64,000 nt of DNA from Rosistilla ulvae (GCF_007741475.1 NZ_CP036261.1:3038001-3102000); one strand, 5' to 3'; numbered from the stretch's first letter, positions 12,060 through 21,086 are shown. Made by a program: numbers and translations. The notes: generated from the letters alone by a model not told the origin.

Positions 12060-13127
12060 CTAGCTTTCGTCGCGACGCGGTTTTCCCGCCGACGCGCGAA
12101 TCACCGATTCACCCGAACGCGATGGCAAGCGTGGAAAGCTGAGTTCGGGAAATTCACCCTCCAACGCTTCCATGAATGCCGTCAGGTCGGCGACCTCCGA
12201 TTCGCTTAGCTCGACGTCCAGCTGCGTAGCCGCCATCAATCGGCATGCTTCGGACAAGGAGCTCACGCGACCATTGTGAAAATAGGGAGCCGTAAGCGTG
12301 ATGTTCCGCAGCGTCGGCGTCTTGTAGTGATGATCATCTGCGGGATCGCCCGACGCGTTGGAACGCCCAAGGTCGGCGATCAAGTCGTATTTTGTGACGT
12401 AATCCGATTCGGGAATTCGCGGAAAGTGAGCGAACTCCGCTTCCCCATCGGGCTGCCAGCCATTCAGCGCGGGCCCGGAATGACACTCGGTGCAACCGGT
12501 CGATTCGAACAACTGCATGCCGCGGATTTGAGCCGGACTCATCGCATCCTTGTCACCGGCGAGATAGCGGTCCAGGGGCGAATTGGGCGTGATCAGAACC
12601 CGTTCGAATGCAGCGATCGCGTCGACGGCGTTTTCGATCGTGACCTCGCTATCCTTGCCATAGACACTTTGGAATTCGCGGATGTATCCAGGGATGTCTT
12701 CGATGCGACGGATCACTTGGTCGTGAGCGAGCATGCCCATTTCGACGTCGGCGACCATTGGGCCTTTGGCTTGTTCTTCGAGCGTCGCGGCGCGACCGTC
12801 CCAAAACTGGGAGGCTTGAAAAGCAGAGTTCCAGACGGTCGGTGCGTTGCGTGGCCCCGTCAGTCCGTCGACGCCCATCGAGGTTGCCCGGCCATCGTCG
12901 CCACCTTCCATCACGTTGTGGCATGTATTGCACGAGACCGTTCCCGTGGATGACAAGCGAGGATCAAAGAAGAGCTTCTTTCCCAGTTCGATCTTCTCTT
13001 GGGTGTCTCCCGGCAAGGAAGCGGTCTTTGGCAGCGAAGCAAAATCCTGGGCGTGGATGTTGGTGATTCCCAGAATCAAGATCGCAAGTGCGAGTGGTTC
13101 GATGAGTGCTCTTGTCGTGAAGGTCAT
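12060..13127 (-). CDS. Di-haem cytochrome c peroxidase family protein
   Basis: A 355-aa periplasmic CcpA/MauG-type protein with signal peptide (about 1-26). There are two haem c sites, CNTCH at 66-70 and CTECH at 212-216. The conserved ELGKKLFFDPRLS precedes haem 1, and NAPTVWNSAFQASQFWDGRA follows it. PTLRNITLTAPYFHNG lies near the C-terminus. Such enzymes reduce hydrogen peroxide with electrons from cytochrome c, or oxidise protein substrates. The ATG at 13127 gives the signal peptide; the frame is open further upstream without one. It follows the SQR gene by 64 bp on the same strand, so it is probably co-transcribed with the sulfide-oxidation genes. Confidence 0.9.
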   Translation of the reverse strand: MTFTTRALIEPLALAILILGITNIHAQDFASLPKTASLPGDTQEKIELGKKLFFDPRLSSTGTVSCNTCHNVMEGGDDGRATSMGVDGLTGPRNAPTVWNSAFQASQFWDGRAATLEEQAKGPMVADVEMGMLAHDQVIRRIEDIPGYIREFQSVYGKDSEVTIENAVDAIAAFERVLITPNSPLDRYLAGDKDAMSPAQIRGMQLFESTGCTECHSGPALNGWQPDGEAEFAHFPRIPESDYVTKYDLIADLGRSNASGDPADDHHYKTPTLRNITLTAPYFHNGRVSSLSEACRLMAATQLDVELSESEVADLTAFMEALEGEFPELSFPRLPSRSGESVIRASAGKPRRDES

Positions 13128-13191
13128 GGTTGGTAGATCCAGTGGAATGCGAAAGTCTTCGCAGGTGGGAGGGATTGGGGAAGGGAGACGA

Positions 13192-14376
13192 TCAGGCGCG
13201 GCCACGCAGCATACCGTGCCAGTAAAGTGCGGGGAGACCGAACTTCTTCAAAAGGAACATGCTGAAGCGTTCCTTCGCCTGTACAAACGGAAAGGTTTCC
13301 GCCGGTTGCCCGCTGTAATCGAATTCGGCTAAGACCAAGCTGTCGTAACCTGTCACCACGGGGCAGGATGTGTAACCATCATAGCTTGCAGTCAGCGGCT
13401 CTTGTTTGATCAGGGAGAGTAAATTGCTGACCAACACAGGAGCTTGTTTGCGCACCGCTGCGCCGGTTTTGGAAGTCGGCAAACTCGAAGCATCTCCGAT
13501 CCCGAAGACGTTGCGAAACCGCGTATGTTGCAGCGTGTGTTTGTCGACATCGACCCAGCCTGCTTCGTCAGCCAATTCACTGTTGGCGACAAAATCGGGG
13601 GCACTCATCGGGGGCGTGACGTGAATCATGTCATATTCGATGACCATCTCTTCGTCGGTGTCCATGTGCCGATAGACTGCTTCTTTGGATTCAGATCGGA
13701 TCTCGACAAGGTTATGGCGAAACCGAGGTTCAACGCCTTTTCGCGCCGCTACTTTTTCGAGCACCTCGCGATACTGATCCACCGCAAACAGGCGAGGCCC
13801 CGCAGTGGTGAAGATGACTTCGATGTCGTCGCGAACCCCATTGCGCCGGAAATAATCCTCCGCCAAATAGCATATCTTCTGTGGCGCCCCACCGCACTTG
13901 ACCGCACCGGCAGGCTGCGTGAACAACGCCACGCCCTGTTTCATGTTGCGAATCGATTCCCAAGTGCTGGCCACCGTGTCGATCGAATAGTTGCTGCACA
14001 CACCCTCCTTGCCGACAGCCTGTTTCAAGCCTTTGACCTTGTCCCAATTGAGCTGAATGCCGGGGGCAACGATCAAGTAGTCGTAGCTGATCGTTTCGCC
14101 ATCGCGAGTCGCCAGCTGATTGGATTGCGGCGTGAACGAATCGACAAAGCTCTTGATCCAGGTAACACCGTAAGGGATCAGATCGGCCTCGTCGCGTCCC
14201 GATTCCTCGGGCTTAAACATGCCCCCGCCGACCAAAGTCCACAGCGGCTGGTAATAATGCTTCTGTGACGGCTCGATAACCGCGATGTCAAGCGACGGAT
14301 TGGCGTTTCGCAGTCGCGCGGCAACCGTGATTCCAGCCGTTCCGCCACCGACGATAACGATTTGATGATGACTCAT
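13192..14376 (-). CDS. sqr: Sulfide:quinone oxidoreductase
   Basis: A 394-aa FAD enzyme that oxidises sulfide to polysulfide or a persulfide acceptor and reduces the quinone pool. The FAD-binding site is IVIVGGGTAGITVAARL at the N-terminus. Cys127 (EGVCSNYS) and Cys161 (AVKCGGAPQKICY) fit the redox-active cysteine pattern of the SQR type found in mitochondria and many bacteria. The FAD ribityl motif is FRNVFGIGDASSLPTSKTGAA. The ATG at 14376 fits the Rossmann start better than the one five codons upstream. The gene ends 64 bp before the peroxidase gene and starts 11 bp after DUF1641, which indicates an operon. Confidence 0.93.
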   Translation of the reverse strand: MSHHQIVIVGGGTAGITVAARLRNANPSLDIAVIEPSQKHYYQPLWTLVGGGMFKPEESGRDEADLIPYGVTWIKSFVDSFTPQSNQLATRDGETISYDYLIVAPGIQLNWDKVKGLKQAVGKEGVCSNYSIDTVASTWESIRNMKQGVALFTQPAGAVKCGGAPQKICYLAEDYFRRNGVRDDIEVIFTTAGPRLFAVDQYREVLEKVAARKGVEPRFRHNLVEIRSESKEAVYRHMDTDEEMVIEYDMIHVTPPMSAPDFVANSELADEAGWVDVDKHTLQHTRFRNVFGIGDASSLPTSKTGAAVRKQAPVLVSNLLSLIKQEPLTASYDGYTSCPVVTGYDSLVLAEFDYSGQPAETFPFVQAKERFSMFLLKKFGLPALYWHGMLRGRA

Positions 14377-14387
14377 AAAACTTGGCC

Positions 14388-15140
14388 TCAATGGTTAGAA
14401 GGAGTGGGAGGACATCGATCGCTTGCCGGTTGCTGGTCCAGCACACCGCCAAAGCATTTCGCGAATTGCAATCCAAACGAAAGTGCACGTTGCGTGTTGG
14501 GATCGCGAATCGCCCCCAACAGCCCCAAGAAGCCAACGCGTTTCGGGACCGGATGCTCACACGTACCGCGATGACAACTCGAAAGTGCGGATCCAGCCAT
14601 CCCCACCGTCGAAACCGAGTGCTCGCTAAGAACATCGGACCTCAGCAAATAACCGATCCGATCGAGTTCCTCTTTGCGGATCTGCCCACCCAAGTACAAC
14701 GCAGCGTGCAGGCCTTGTCGGACACTTTGTTCCAAGTCGATGCCTTCGGCTTTCACCTGCGTTGCCCATTCGTCGAAGACATCGACCGCGGTTGCGATCA
14801 GGTTCGGCATTTCATCCAACAACGCACTCCCTTCGGCGAGCTTCGGCAAGCGAGCCACCAGTCGCTCGAGCGCCTCCAGATTCGCCGGCTCAGTAATCTG
14901 AAGCATCAGTTGCATCAACCGCGTTCCACGCTGTTCGATGTCGATCCCCGCCTGCGACGCATTGCGACTGACCGCATCGAAAACGTCCACCGCGATCGCC
15001 AGCAAATTCGGCAACTCGCCCGCGGCGGTTAGCGCCTGATCGAGCGTCTCGGCATGATCTAGCAAACGATGCAGGACTTCCGCCGTATGCTGATCGTTCA
15101 ACCGATCGGCTAAAGAAGGTCTTTGAACTGTCGTTTCCAT
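14388..15140 (-). CDS. DUF1641 family protein
   Basis: A 250-aa soluble, helical protein. Repeated LPNLLAIAVDVFDAVS and MPNLIATAVDVFDEWA segments show an internal duplication. The family is known from SQR and formate-dehydrogenase neighbourhoods, and its biochemical role is not established. It is tightly packed before SQR (11 bp), which supports a shared function in sulfide oxidation. The ATG at 15140 was chosen because the 24 codons further upstream look non-coding. The C-terminal 40 residues contain Cys and Gly and match a GLLGAIRDPNTQRALSFGLQ segment typical of DUF1641. Confidence 0.85.
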   Translation of the reverse strand: METTVQRPSLADRLNDQHTAEVLHRLLDHAETLDQALTAAGELPNLLAIAVDVFDAVSRNASQAGIDIEQRGTRLMQLMLQITEPANLEALERLVARLPKLAEGSALLDEMPNLIATAVDVFDEWATQVKAEGIDLEQSVRQGLHAALYLGGQIRKEELDRIGYLLRSDVLSEHSVSTVGMAGSALSSCHRGTCEHPVPKRVGFLGLLGAIRDPNTQRALSFGLQFAKCFGGVLDQQPASDRCPPTPSNH

Positions 15141-15240
15141 GAATGGTCTTTCCGTTAGGTCCCCAAGCGTAAGTAGTCGACGAGGATCGACGACAATGAA
15201 AACAGGACGCAACTCAATCGCGAGCTGCGTTTCCCGGCGT

Positions 15241-16665
15241 TCAGGTGCTCATCGCGGGTTGCGGTTTGACGCTCGGCAATCCCGCAGCTTTCCAGGCGTT
15301 GTAACCACCGGTGAGATTGACCACGTCCTTGAAACCAGCGGCTTGTAGAACGCTGACACCGATCGCCGATCGGGCTCCGCTGCGACATTGCACAACCAGT
15401 TTTTGGTCGCGTGGCAGTTCGGCAAGCGTGGCGGGCAAACGACCAAGGAAGCGATGCTCCGCCGCGGCGATGTGGCCTTCGTTCCACTCTTCGTCGGAAC
15501 GCACATCGATCAGCTTTACAGCGCTCGCTTCGATCTCAGCAGCCAGGTCGGCGGGACTGCATGTCGCGTACGATTCGCTCGCCAAACTTTGCGACCGGAC
15601 TTCATTGCTATCGAAACCGCCACGGATTTCTTCGACGCCGATCTTGTGCAAGACGCGGGCAGCTTCTTCCAATTGCTGTGGTTCGCAGATCAGGTAGGTT
15701 GGTTTGTCGTAGTCGACCAACCATCCGGCCCACGCCGCCAGCATTCCCACCGGGATGTTAATCGTTCCGGGGAGATGCGATTTGGCGTATTCCGCCGAAG
15801 GCGACAGATCGATGACTGTGCCCGCTTGAACCGCATCGGAGAGACCGGCGATCGGCAACATCCTGTGATGATGTCCGGCGCCGAGAACCCGAGGTCCTTC
15901 TTTGTTCACCCGCTTCATCACGGCAAAATACTTTGGCGCTTCGGGTTGGTCGGCCAAGATATAGCGGACGAAAGCGTCTTCGTCGTCGAACTGCAGCGCC
16001 GGATTGAACAGCTTTTCATATCCGACAGTCGACGAGGGAATCGCACCGAGCCCTTTGCCACAAGCACTTCCGGCACCATGAGCAGGCCAAACCTGCAAAT
16101 ATTCGGGAAGCGATTTGAAACGCTCCGCGGACTTATATAGATCGCGAGCCCCGGGTTCGGCGGTCCCGGTCAGTCCCGCCGCTTCCTCTAATAGGTCGGG
16201 GCGTCCGATCGATCCGACGAAAACAAAGTCGCCGGTAAAGATGCCCATCGGCTTGTCCGCGCCACCCCCTTCGTCGGTCAACAGGAACGAGATGCTCTCG
16301 GGCGTGTGGCCCGGCGTGTGCAAAACGTCCATCCGGAGATTACCGATCATAAAATGGTCGCCATCGTGCAACAGGACACTTTTGTAACCGTCCAGATATA
16401 GATACTTCCAATCGGCGGTCCCTTCGTCGCTGACGTAGAGCGTCGCATCGACGCGATCGGCCAACTCGCGAGCTCCCGAAACGTAGTCGGCGTGGATGTG
16501 CGTCTCGGCCACTCCGACCAGCTTGAGTCCCTCTTTTTCCGCCATCGCGATATAGGGTTCGATATCGCGACCTGGATCGACAACCACTGCGACCTTTGCC
16601 CGTTGACAGCCGACCAGATAAGAAGCGTGAGCAAGTTTTTCATCGTAGAAATATTTGAGTAACAT
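15241..16665 (-). CDS. Persulfide dioxygenase-like MBL hydrolase with two rhodanese domains
   Basis: A 474-aa protein. The N-terminal metallo-beta-lactamase domain (about 1-250) has ETHIHADYVSG at 54-64, HTPGHTPES at 116-124 and a TGDFVFVGSIGRPDL loop, the ETHE1/CstB-type pattern for a mononuclear iron persulfide dioxygenase. Two rhodanese domains follow. The first (about 265-355) has Cys327 in YLICEPQQ, a degenerate loop. The second (about 370-465) has the active Cys427 in QCRSGARSA. Together they would oxidise glutathione- or protein-persulfides to sulfite and transfer sulfane sulfur. AAGGAG precedes the ATG at 16665; an open frame running on to 17694 is spurious. Confidence 0.92.
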   Translation of the reverse strand: MLLKYFYDEKLAHASYLVGCQRAKVAVVVDPGRDIEPYIAMAEKEGLKLVGVAETHIHADYVSGARELADRVDATLYVSDEGTADWKYLYLDGYKSVLLHDGDHFMIGNLRMDVLHTPGHTPESISFLLTDEGGGADKPMGIFTGDFVFVGSIGRPDLLEEAAGLTGTAEPGARDLYKSAERFKSLPEYLQVWPAHGAGSACGKGLGAIPSSTVGYEKLFNPALQFDDEDAFVRYILADQPEAPKYFAVMKRVNKEGPRVLGAGHHHRMLPIAGLSDAVQAGTVIDLSPSAEYAKSHLPGTINIPVGMLAAWAGWLVDYDKPTYLICEPQQLEEAARVLHKIGVEEIRGGFDSNEVRSQSLASESYATCSPADLAAEIEASAVKLIDVRSDEEWNEGHIAAAEHRFLGRLPATLAELPRDQKLVVQCRSGARSAIGVSVLQAAGFKDVVNLTGGYNAWKAAGLPSVKPQPAMST

Positions 16666-16697
16666 GATTGGGTTCTCCTTGCTAGAAACTGAGTTTG

Positions 16698-17522
16698 TTA
16701 CAACACCACCGATTTGAAAATCACAAACACCGCGACCAACACGACCGCGATCGAAAACGTTTTTTGCAGCGTCGGCCCCTTCAATCGCTTCGCAACGATC
16801 CCGCCGATCCACATCCCTACAAACCCGCCCGCCATGAATTGCAACGTCGTTGCCAACGACAGTTCGTTTCCATTCGCAATGTGCGACGCAACGCCGCTGA
16901 TGCTGACCAACACGATCACAAACAGCGAAGTACCGACGGCTTGATGGATCGCCATTCCGCTGAAGATGACAAGGGCCGGGACGATCACAAACCCGCCACC
17001 GACACCAAACATCCCCGACAACACGCCTGTCATCAGCCCGACGCCAACCAACAGTCGTGCACAGCGCGACGTTAACCGCAGTTTCCCGTCGGCATCGCGT
17101 TGGCAAGCGCTGCGATCGGGACCCGGTTCGTCTTCCGTCGGACAAACACCGCTGGGAAGCGAAGGATTGCCAGCCTTGGACCACATCCGTTGAGCAACGA
17201 CAAACATCAACAAAGCAAACATCACCAACAACACGTTGGCGGGAACCAGCGTGGAGAGATACGATCCGATCGGCGCCCCCAACATCCCGGCGACTGCAAA
17301 CAGTAGACCCGTTCTCAGTTCCACTTCGCCCCGGACCAATCGTGGGATCGCACCAAACAGAGCGGTTCCGCCAACGGCGGCGAGCGAAATTCCGACCGCC
17401 TCGCGAGGGCTGAAGGCGAGGCCATAAACCAACAGCGGAACGGCGAAGATTCCCCCGCCGCCGCCGGTCAGCCCCAAGGCAAATCCGACGATGGTGCCAA
17501 ACAGAATCGCTAGACCCAACAT
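16698..17522 (-). CDS. Sulfite exporter TauE/SafE family permease
   Basis: A 274-aa membrane protein. The two family repeats are visible: GFALGLTGGGGGIFAVPLLV near the N-terminus and GVLSGMFGVGGGFVIVPALV in the second half, with eight or so hydrophobic segments and a hydrophilic centre. TauE/SafE proteins move sulfur-containing anions, so export of sulfite made by the downstream persulfide dioxygenase is the likely role. GGAAGGAG precedes the ATG at 17522, which decides the start. It is the first long gene of the sulfide cluster, 33 bp before the MBL-rhodanese gene. Confidence 0.9.
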   Translation of the reverse strand: MLGLAILFGTIVGFALGLTGGGGGIFAVPLLVYGLAFSPREAVGISLAAVGGTALFGAIPRLVRGEVELRTGLLFAVAGMLGAPIGSYLSTLVPANVLLVMFALLMFVVAQRMWSKAGNPSLPSGVCPTEDEPGPDRSACQRDADGKLRLTSRCARLLVGVGLMTGVLSGMFGVGGGFVIVPALVIFSGMAIHQAVGTSLFVIVLVSISGVASHIANGNELSLATTLQFMAGGFVGMWIGGIVAKRLKGPTLQKTFSIAVVLVAVFVIFKSVVL

Positions 17523-17715
17523 GATCGTGCTCCTTCCGGCAAAACCCCTCTTGTCGAAGCCGAATCCGACACCCGGCAACCGTTACCACCGACCAGCGGT
17601 TGCTGCCGGCAGCATTCACAGTCATTTGATGGTTTGCACATGGCGGGTCTCTTTCTATTGCGAAGGCAAAGATTCGACAGCTCCTACAACGCAACAGTCG
17701 TTAGGTCACGATTCG

Positions 17716-17894
17716 GCGATATATTGAGCGTAAAAAAAGGACTCCTGATAACTCATTGCAAAAAGCGGAGTGAAACGCTTCGGTTCCCGCCAGCATCCCT
17801 CACCCCGGGGCTGGCTGTGTCTGACCGCTTCGGCTCTTTTGAGATCGCTTGCGTAGCCATCAGAACTCCTTAGCAGACACATTCAATATATCGC
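17716..17894. promoter_or_regulatory. Inverted pair of 12-mers at the head of the sulfide cluster
   Basis: GCGATATATTGA at 17716-17727 and its exact reverse complement TCAATATATCGC at 17883-17894 flank the 35-codon frame. SQR operons are often controlled by ArsR-type persulfide sensors that bind AT-rich dyads, so these could be operators. No regulator gene lies adjacent, and this is inference. Confidence 0.35.
17753..17860 (-). CDS. Possible 35-aa leader peptide
   Basis: TAAGGAGTTCTG precedes the ATG at 17860 with near-ideal spacing. The frame runs 35 codons to a TGA and is basic and Ser-rich, with no family resemblance. The stop overlaps a second ATG (ATGA) that opens only 16 codons. It could be a leader of the sulfide operon, the remnant of a lost regulator or chance. 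I see no cysteines. Confidence 0.3.
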   Translation of the reverse strand: MATQAISKEPKRSDTASPGVRDAGGNRSVSLRFLQ

Positions 17895-18107
17895 TACGTC
17901 ACGACATGTCAATGCAATTGTTCTTCCGATTTACGACGTTTTTTTTCCGTCACGCAAACACTTGCTTGGCGGCTTCGAGAGTGGCAGTGAAGCGATAGCA
18001 CGCGATGCCCCAGTGCGTCGCCACCACCAGCCTCCACCGAGCGGAGAGAATCATCGACAGCGAGACGCTAGTGGTTTGTCAAACCTTGATATATAGGACG
18101 GATGGTC

Positions 18108-18167
18108 GTGGACGAGGTCACGAGTCCCCATAGTCTGTGGCGTGAAAGGATTCGTGGCCTCGTCCAC
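18108..18167. repeat. REP-like hairpin
   Basis: GTGGACGAGGTCACGAGTC at 18108-18126 pairs with GATTCGTGGCCTCGTCCAC at 18149-18167, with 17 of 19 positions complementary. It lies just downstream of the thioredoxin gene and may also stop transcription. It looks like a dispersed planctomycete palindrome. Confidence 0.7.
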
Positions 18168-18196
18168 TACCGCAAATGTTTTGTGTTGACGCTGCA

Positions 18197-18613
18197 CTAG
18201 CTGTTTGCGAACGCGACGATTTGTTGGACGTTCAGCGCGCCCGACTGTCGCGCGACGGGGGCACCTGACTTGAACAAAATCATCGTGGGGATTCCCGTGA
18301 TGTCGAACTGACCTGCGGTCGTCGGCGCCTGTTCGGTGTTCAGCTTGGCAAGCAGGATGTTCGGCGAAAGCTGTGCAGCGGCTTCTGCAAACGCTGGCGC
18401 CATCATCCGGCAGGGACCACACCAGGGAGCCCAGAAGTCAACGAGTACCGGCACGTCGGTTTTGGCGATGAACTTGGCGAAGGAGCTTTCGGTCAGATCG
18501 ATCGGTTGCGATGGCAACAACGGCTGTTTGCAACGGCCACAGATGGGACTGTCGGCCAACTTCGAATCGGGTACTCGGTTCACTGCCGCACATGCGGCGC
18601 ATACTAAATTCAT
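18197..18613 (-). CDS. trxC: Thioredoxin 2-type protein with N-terminal zinc finger
   Basis: A 138-aa protein. The N-terminal CxxC pairs (C5/C8 and C25/C28) form the small zinc finger typical of thioredoxin 2. The thioredoxin fold follows, with the active site WCGPC at 64-68 and the cis-Pro in TGIPTMILF. It reduces cytoplasmic disulfides. Its place just upstream of the sulfide cluster, on the same strand, would suit recycling of persulfides, though 670 bp and a hairpin separate them. AGGAA lies upstream of the ATG. Confidence 0.9.
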   Translation of the reverse strand: MNLVCAACAAVNRVPDSKLADSPICGRCKQPLLPSQPIDLTESSFAKFIAKTDVPVLVDFWAPWCGPCRMMAPAFAEAAAQLSPNILLAKLNTEQAPTTAGQFDITGIPTMILFKSGAPVARQSGALNVQQIVAFANS

Positions 18614-18829
18614 GACTCAGATTCCTATCGAACCAATTGGGTAGCGGGAAAGAGCAAATTGCGTTCGGCAGACTGTCCCGGCGGATACAACTTTGATACA
18701 AGACGTCCCGTCGCGAACGACGATCAGCCAGCCACGACGAGGGCTTATCGTCTGCAGCGTGCGTTCTGCTAAACTGTCGCTCGCCCAACCAAGACATCAA
18801 AGCTCTACTCGACCGAAGGCACACAAGAC
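18614..18829. other. Divergent trxC/UbiB-kinase promoter region
   Basis: About 215 bp between two divergent starts. No feature stands out beyond the expected promoters. Confidence 0.35.
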
Positions 18830-20521
18830 ATGGATATTATCGACGTCCCTCAATTGGTTCGCAATGCGGACCGGTTCCGTGAAGTCGTCGCCGTCATGGC
18901 CAAACATGGATTGGCCGATTGGCTTTCCAACGCGCCGCTCCCTTGGCTCGATCGATTGCGCCGCAATTCGCCCGACCAAGACGATGCGGACCTGAGCACC
19001 GAAGAACGGATCCGTCTCGCGTTGACCGAACTGGGTACCACGTATATCAAACTGGGACAGGTGCTCAGCACCCGCCCGGATCTGGTCGGCCAGACGCTCG
19101 CCGATGAACTGGCCCAGCTGCGAGCGAACACGCCCGCCGACGCTCCGGCCGCGGTGATCGAGGCGATTCAATCGGAGCTGGGTGGAAGCGTCGAGGAACT
19201 GTTTGCCGAATTTGACACCACCGCGATGGCATCGGCTTCGGTTGGCCAAGTCCATCGAGCGACAACGCACGATGGCGAAGCGGTCGTGGTGAAGGTGCAA
19301 CATCCGGGCATCGAACGCCGGATCGTCAACGACTTGGAAATCATGCTCAAGCTTGCGGAACTAGGCGAGCAACAATCGGCGCGGCTGCGGCAATATCGTC
19401 CCGTTCAAACGACGCGGGAGTTCCAGAAAACGCTCTTGCAAGAACTCGACTTCGGTCGCGAGATGCGGAACATGGAAACCTTCCGCCGAAACTTCGCGAA
19501 GAATACCGAGGTGCGGTTCGCCAAACCGTATCCCGAACTCAGCTCGCGGCGTGTGCTGACGATGGAACACTTCGATGGGATCAGCGTATCGGAAAAGGAC
19601 CAGCTAGACCAATCGGGGCTCGACCTCCCCGTGATCGCCCGCCGGGGAGCGAATCTGTTTGTCGAGATGATCTTTCGCGATGGGTTCTACCATGCCGATC
19701 CCCACCCGGGAAACCTGATCGTGCTGACTCCCGACGACGCAACCCAAGGCGGAACCGACGCGGCCCTGGCGGTGCTCGATTGCGGCATGGTCGGCAGGAT
19801 CGACGAAAACTTGCGAGACGCTCTGGAAACGGCGCTTATCGCCGCCGTCGGTCAGGACTCTGCCAAACTCACCCAAGTCGTTGCGCGTATGGGCGAAGTT
19901 CCACGCGACTTCGACGAAGCTGCGATGCAAGGTGCGATCCAGGAATTGATCGATGACTACGCCCATCAATCGCTAAGCGAGTTCGACCTCAGCGGTTGCC
20001 TGCACCAAGTCATCGAGATCATCCGCGAACATCAGATCTACCTGCCCGCCAAGGTTGCGATGCTGTTGAAGGTCCTCGTGATGCTCGAAGGCACGTCGCA
20101 ACAACTGAGCCCCGATTTCAGCCTGGCCGAAATCATCAAGCCCTACGGCCGGCAAGCGATGCTCCACCGCTTCTCCGCCAAGAACCTCTATGGGCGGCTG
20201 AAATCGAACGCCGAAAACTGGCAAAACCTTGTCGAAATCCTCCCCAAAGATGCCGCTGAAATCTTGGACAACTTCAAGCGTGGCAAGTTCGACGTGCATC
20301 TGCAACATCGCCGCTTGGAACCGATCGTCAACCGGCTGGTGATGGGGCTCCTGACCGCCGCGTTGTTTGTCGGATCTGCGTCGATGTGCAGCAGCGAGGT
20401 TCCGCCCACGATTCGTGGCTTTTCGATCCCAGGATTTTTCGGCTGCGCGATCGCGATCGCGATGGGGACCGGGATCTGGCGCGACGTCCGCCGATCGTCG
20501 CGATATTCGAGCGACGATTAA
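18830..20521 (+). CDS. ABC1/UbiB family atypical kinase
   Basis: A 563-aa protein of the AarF/UbiB (ADCK) family, linked to quinone and lipid metabolism. Family marks are KLGQVLSTRPDL (KxGQ motif at 74-77), the Ala-rich loop ASASVGQVH (134-142) that replaces the P-loop, the catalytic Lys in VVKVQHPG (155) and HADPHPGN in the catalytic loop. DCGMVG stands in the DFG place. Two C-terminal membrane segments follow residue about 505. It is a monocistronic gene, convergent with the zinc-ribbon gene downstream. Menaquinone, not ubiquinone, is the likely quinone here given mqnD in the window, so I do not use the name ubiB. Confidence 0.92.
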   Translation: MDIIDVPQLVRNADRFREVVAVMAKHGLADWLSNAPLPWLDRLRRNSPDQDDADLSTEERIRLALTELGTTYIKLGQVLSTRPDLVGQTLADELAQLRANTPADAPAAVIEAIQSELGGSVEELFAEFDTTAMASASVGQVHRATTHDGEAVVVKVQHPGIERRIVNDLEIMLKLAELGEQQSARLRQYRPVQTTREFQKTLLQELDFGREMRNMETFRRNFAKNTEVRFAKPYPELSSRRVLTMEHFDGISVSEKDQLDQSGLDLPVIARRGANLFVEMIFRDGFYHADPHPGNLIVLTPDDATQGGTDAALAVLDCGMVGRIDENLRDALETALIAAVGQDSAKLTQVVARMGEVPRDFDEAAMQGAIQELIDDYAHQSLSEFDLSGCLHQVIEIIREHQIYLPAKVAMLLKVLVMLEGTSQQLSPDFSLAEIIKPYGRQAMLHRFSAKNLYGRLKSNAENWQNLVEILPKDAAEILDNFKRGKFDVHLQHRRLEPIVNRLVMGLLTAALFVGSASMCSSEVPPTIRGFSIPGFFGCAIAIAMGTGIWRDVRRSSRYSSDD

Positions 20522-20621
20522 CATCCCAGCGGACACCGCCAAGCGACTGCGCCGATTGCGGAGACGCTTCGGCCTGGCCGTCCTGCTGGCTCGATTGCAC
20601 ATCGACCTGCTGGAACCGCTG

Positions 20622-21086
20622 TTATTGCGCGGATGCCGCAGCGCCGATCAGCATGACAACTATCCCGAACACGCCGAACAAAAATGGCCTCCAGGCGATA
20701 TCGAATCGCTTGAACAGAAAAACGGTCGGCATGAAGGGGACGAAGAAGACCAACAGCGCGTTGGGAAGCGCCATCTCGGCCAGGATCTGCATGGAAAACC
20801 ATACCCGCCCCGCAAAGATCATCAGCCACCCCAGCGGCATCAGCGCAGGTGGTGAAAGGAAACCAACGATGAAGACCCCAACAAGCGCGATCCCAAAAAA
20901 CAACAGAGGATGACTGGTTTGTTTTTCTGGCGTGTCGGTCTCCGCCTCGATGTGAGGAGACTGACGCAGGACGCTCAGCGGAGGAACAGCGACCTCGTTG
21001 CCACAAGTGCACGGCCTTCGAGAACCCGCGTCACTTGAACGCACAATCAGCAAGTTTCCGCATTCGCACTTAACGGAATAGTTCAT
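20622..21086 (-). CDS. Small membrane protein with N-terminal zinc ribbon
   Basis: A 154-aa protein. The N-terminal KCECGNLLIV and CTCGNEVAVPP have two CxC pairs and form a zinc-ribbon-like domain. A linker of about 40 residues follows, then three to four hydrophobic segments. Such ribbon-plus-membrane proteins are common in planctomycetes and have no known function. The ATG at 21086 was preferred to one six codons upstream because the ribbon then starts near the N-terminus. It converges on the UbiB-type kinase gene. Confidence 0.7.
   Translation of the reverse strand: MNYSVKCECGNLLIVRSSDAGSRRPCTCGNEVAVPPLSVLRQSPHIEAETDTPEKQTSHPLLFFGIALVGVFIVGFLSPPALMPLGWLMIFAGRVWFSMQILAEMALPNALLVFFVPFMPTVFLFKRFDIAWRPFLFGVFGIVVMLIGAAASAQ

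Larger units (their letters stand above)
17523..18196. other. Regulatory region of the sulfide cluster
   Basis: The stretch holds a 35-codon open frame with a good ribosome binding site (17753-17860), a pair of inverted 12-mers (17716 and 17883) and a REP-like hairpin (18108-18167). No long gene is present. Confidence 0.5.

Noticed and set aside
13444-14268. A 274-aa plus-strand frame over SQR
   Set aside because: SQR on the other strand has a full set of family motifs; the shadow has none.
16666-17694. The N-terminal extension of the MBL-rhodanese frame through the TauE gene
   Set aside because: TauE in another frame is clearly real, and AAGGAG stands before the internal ATG at 16665.
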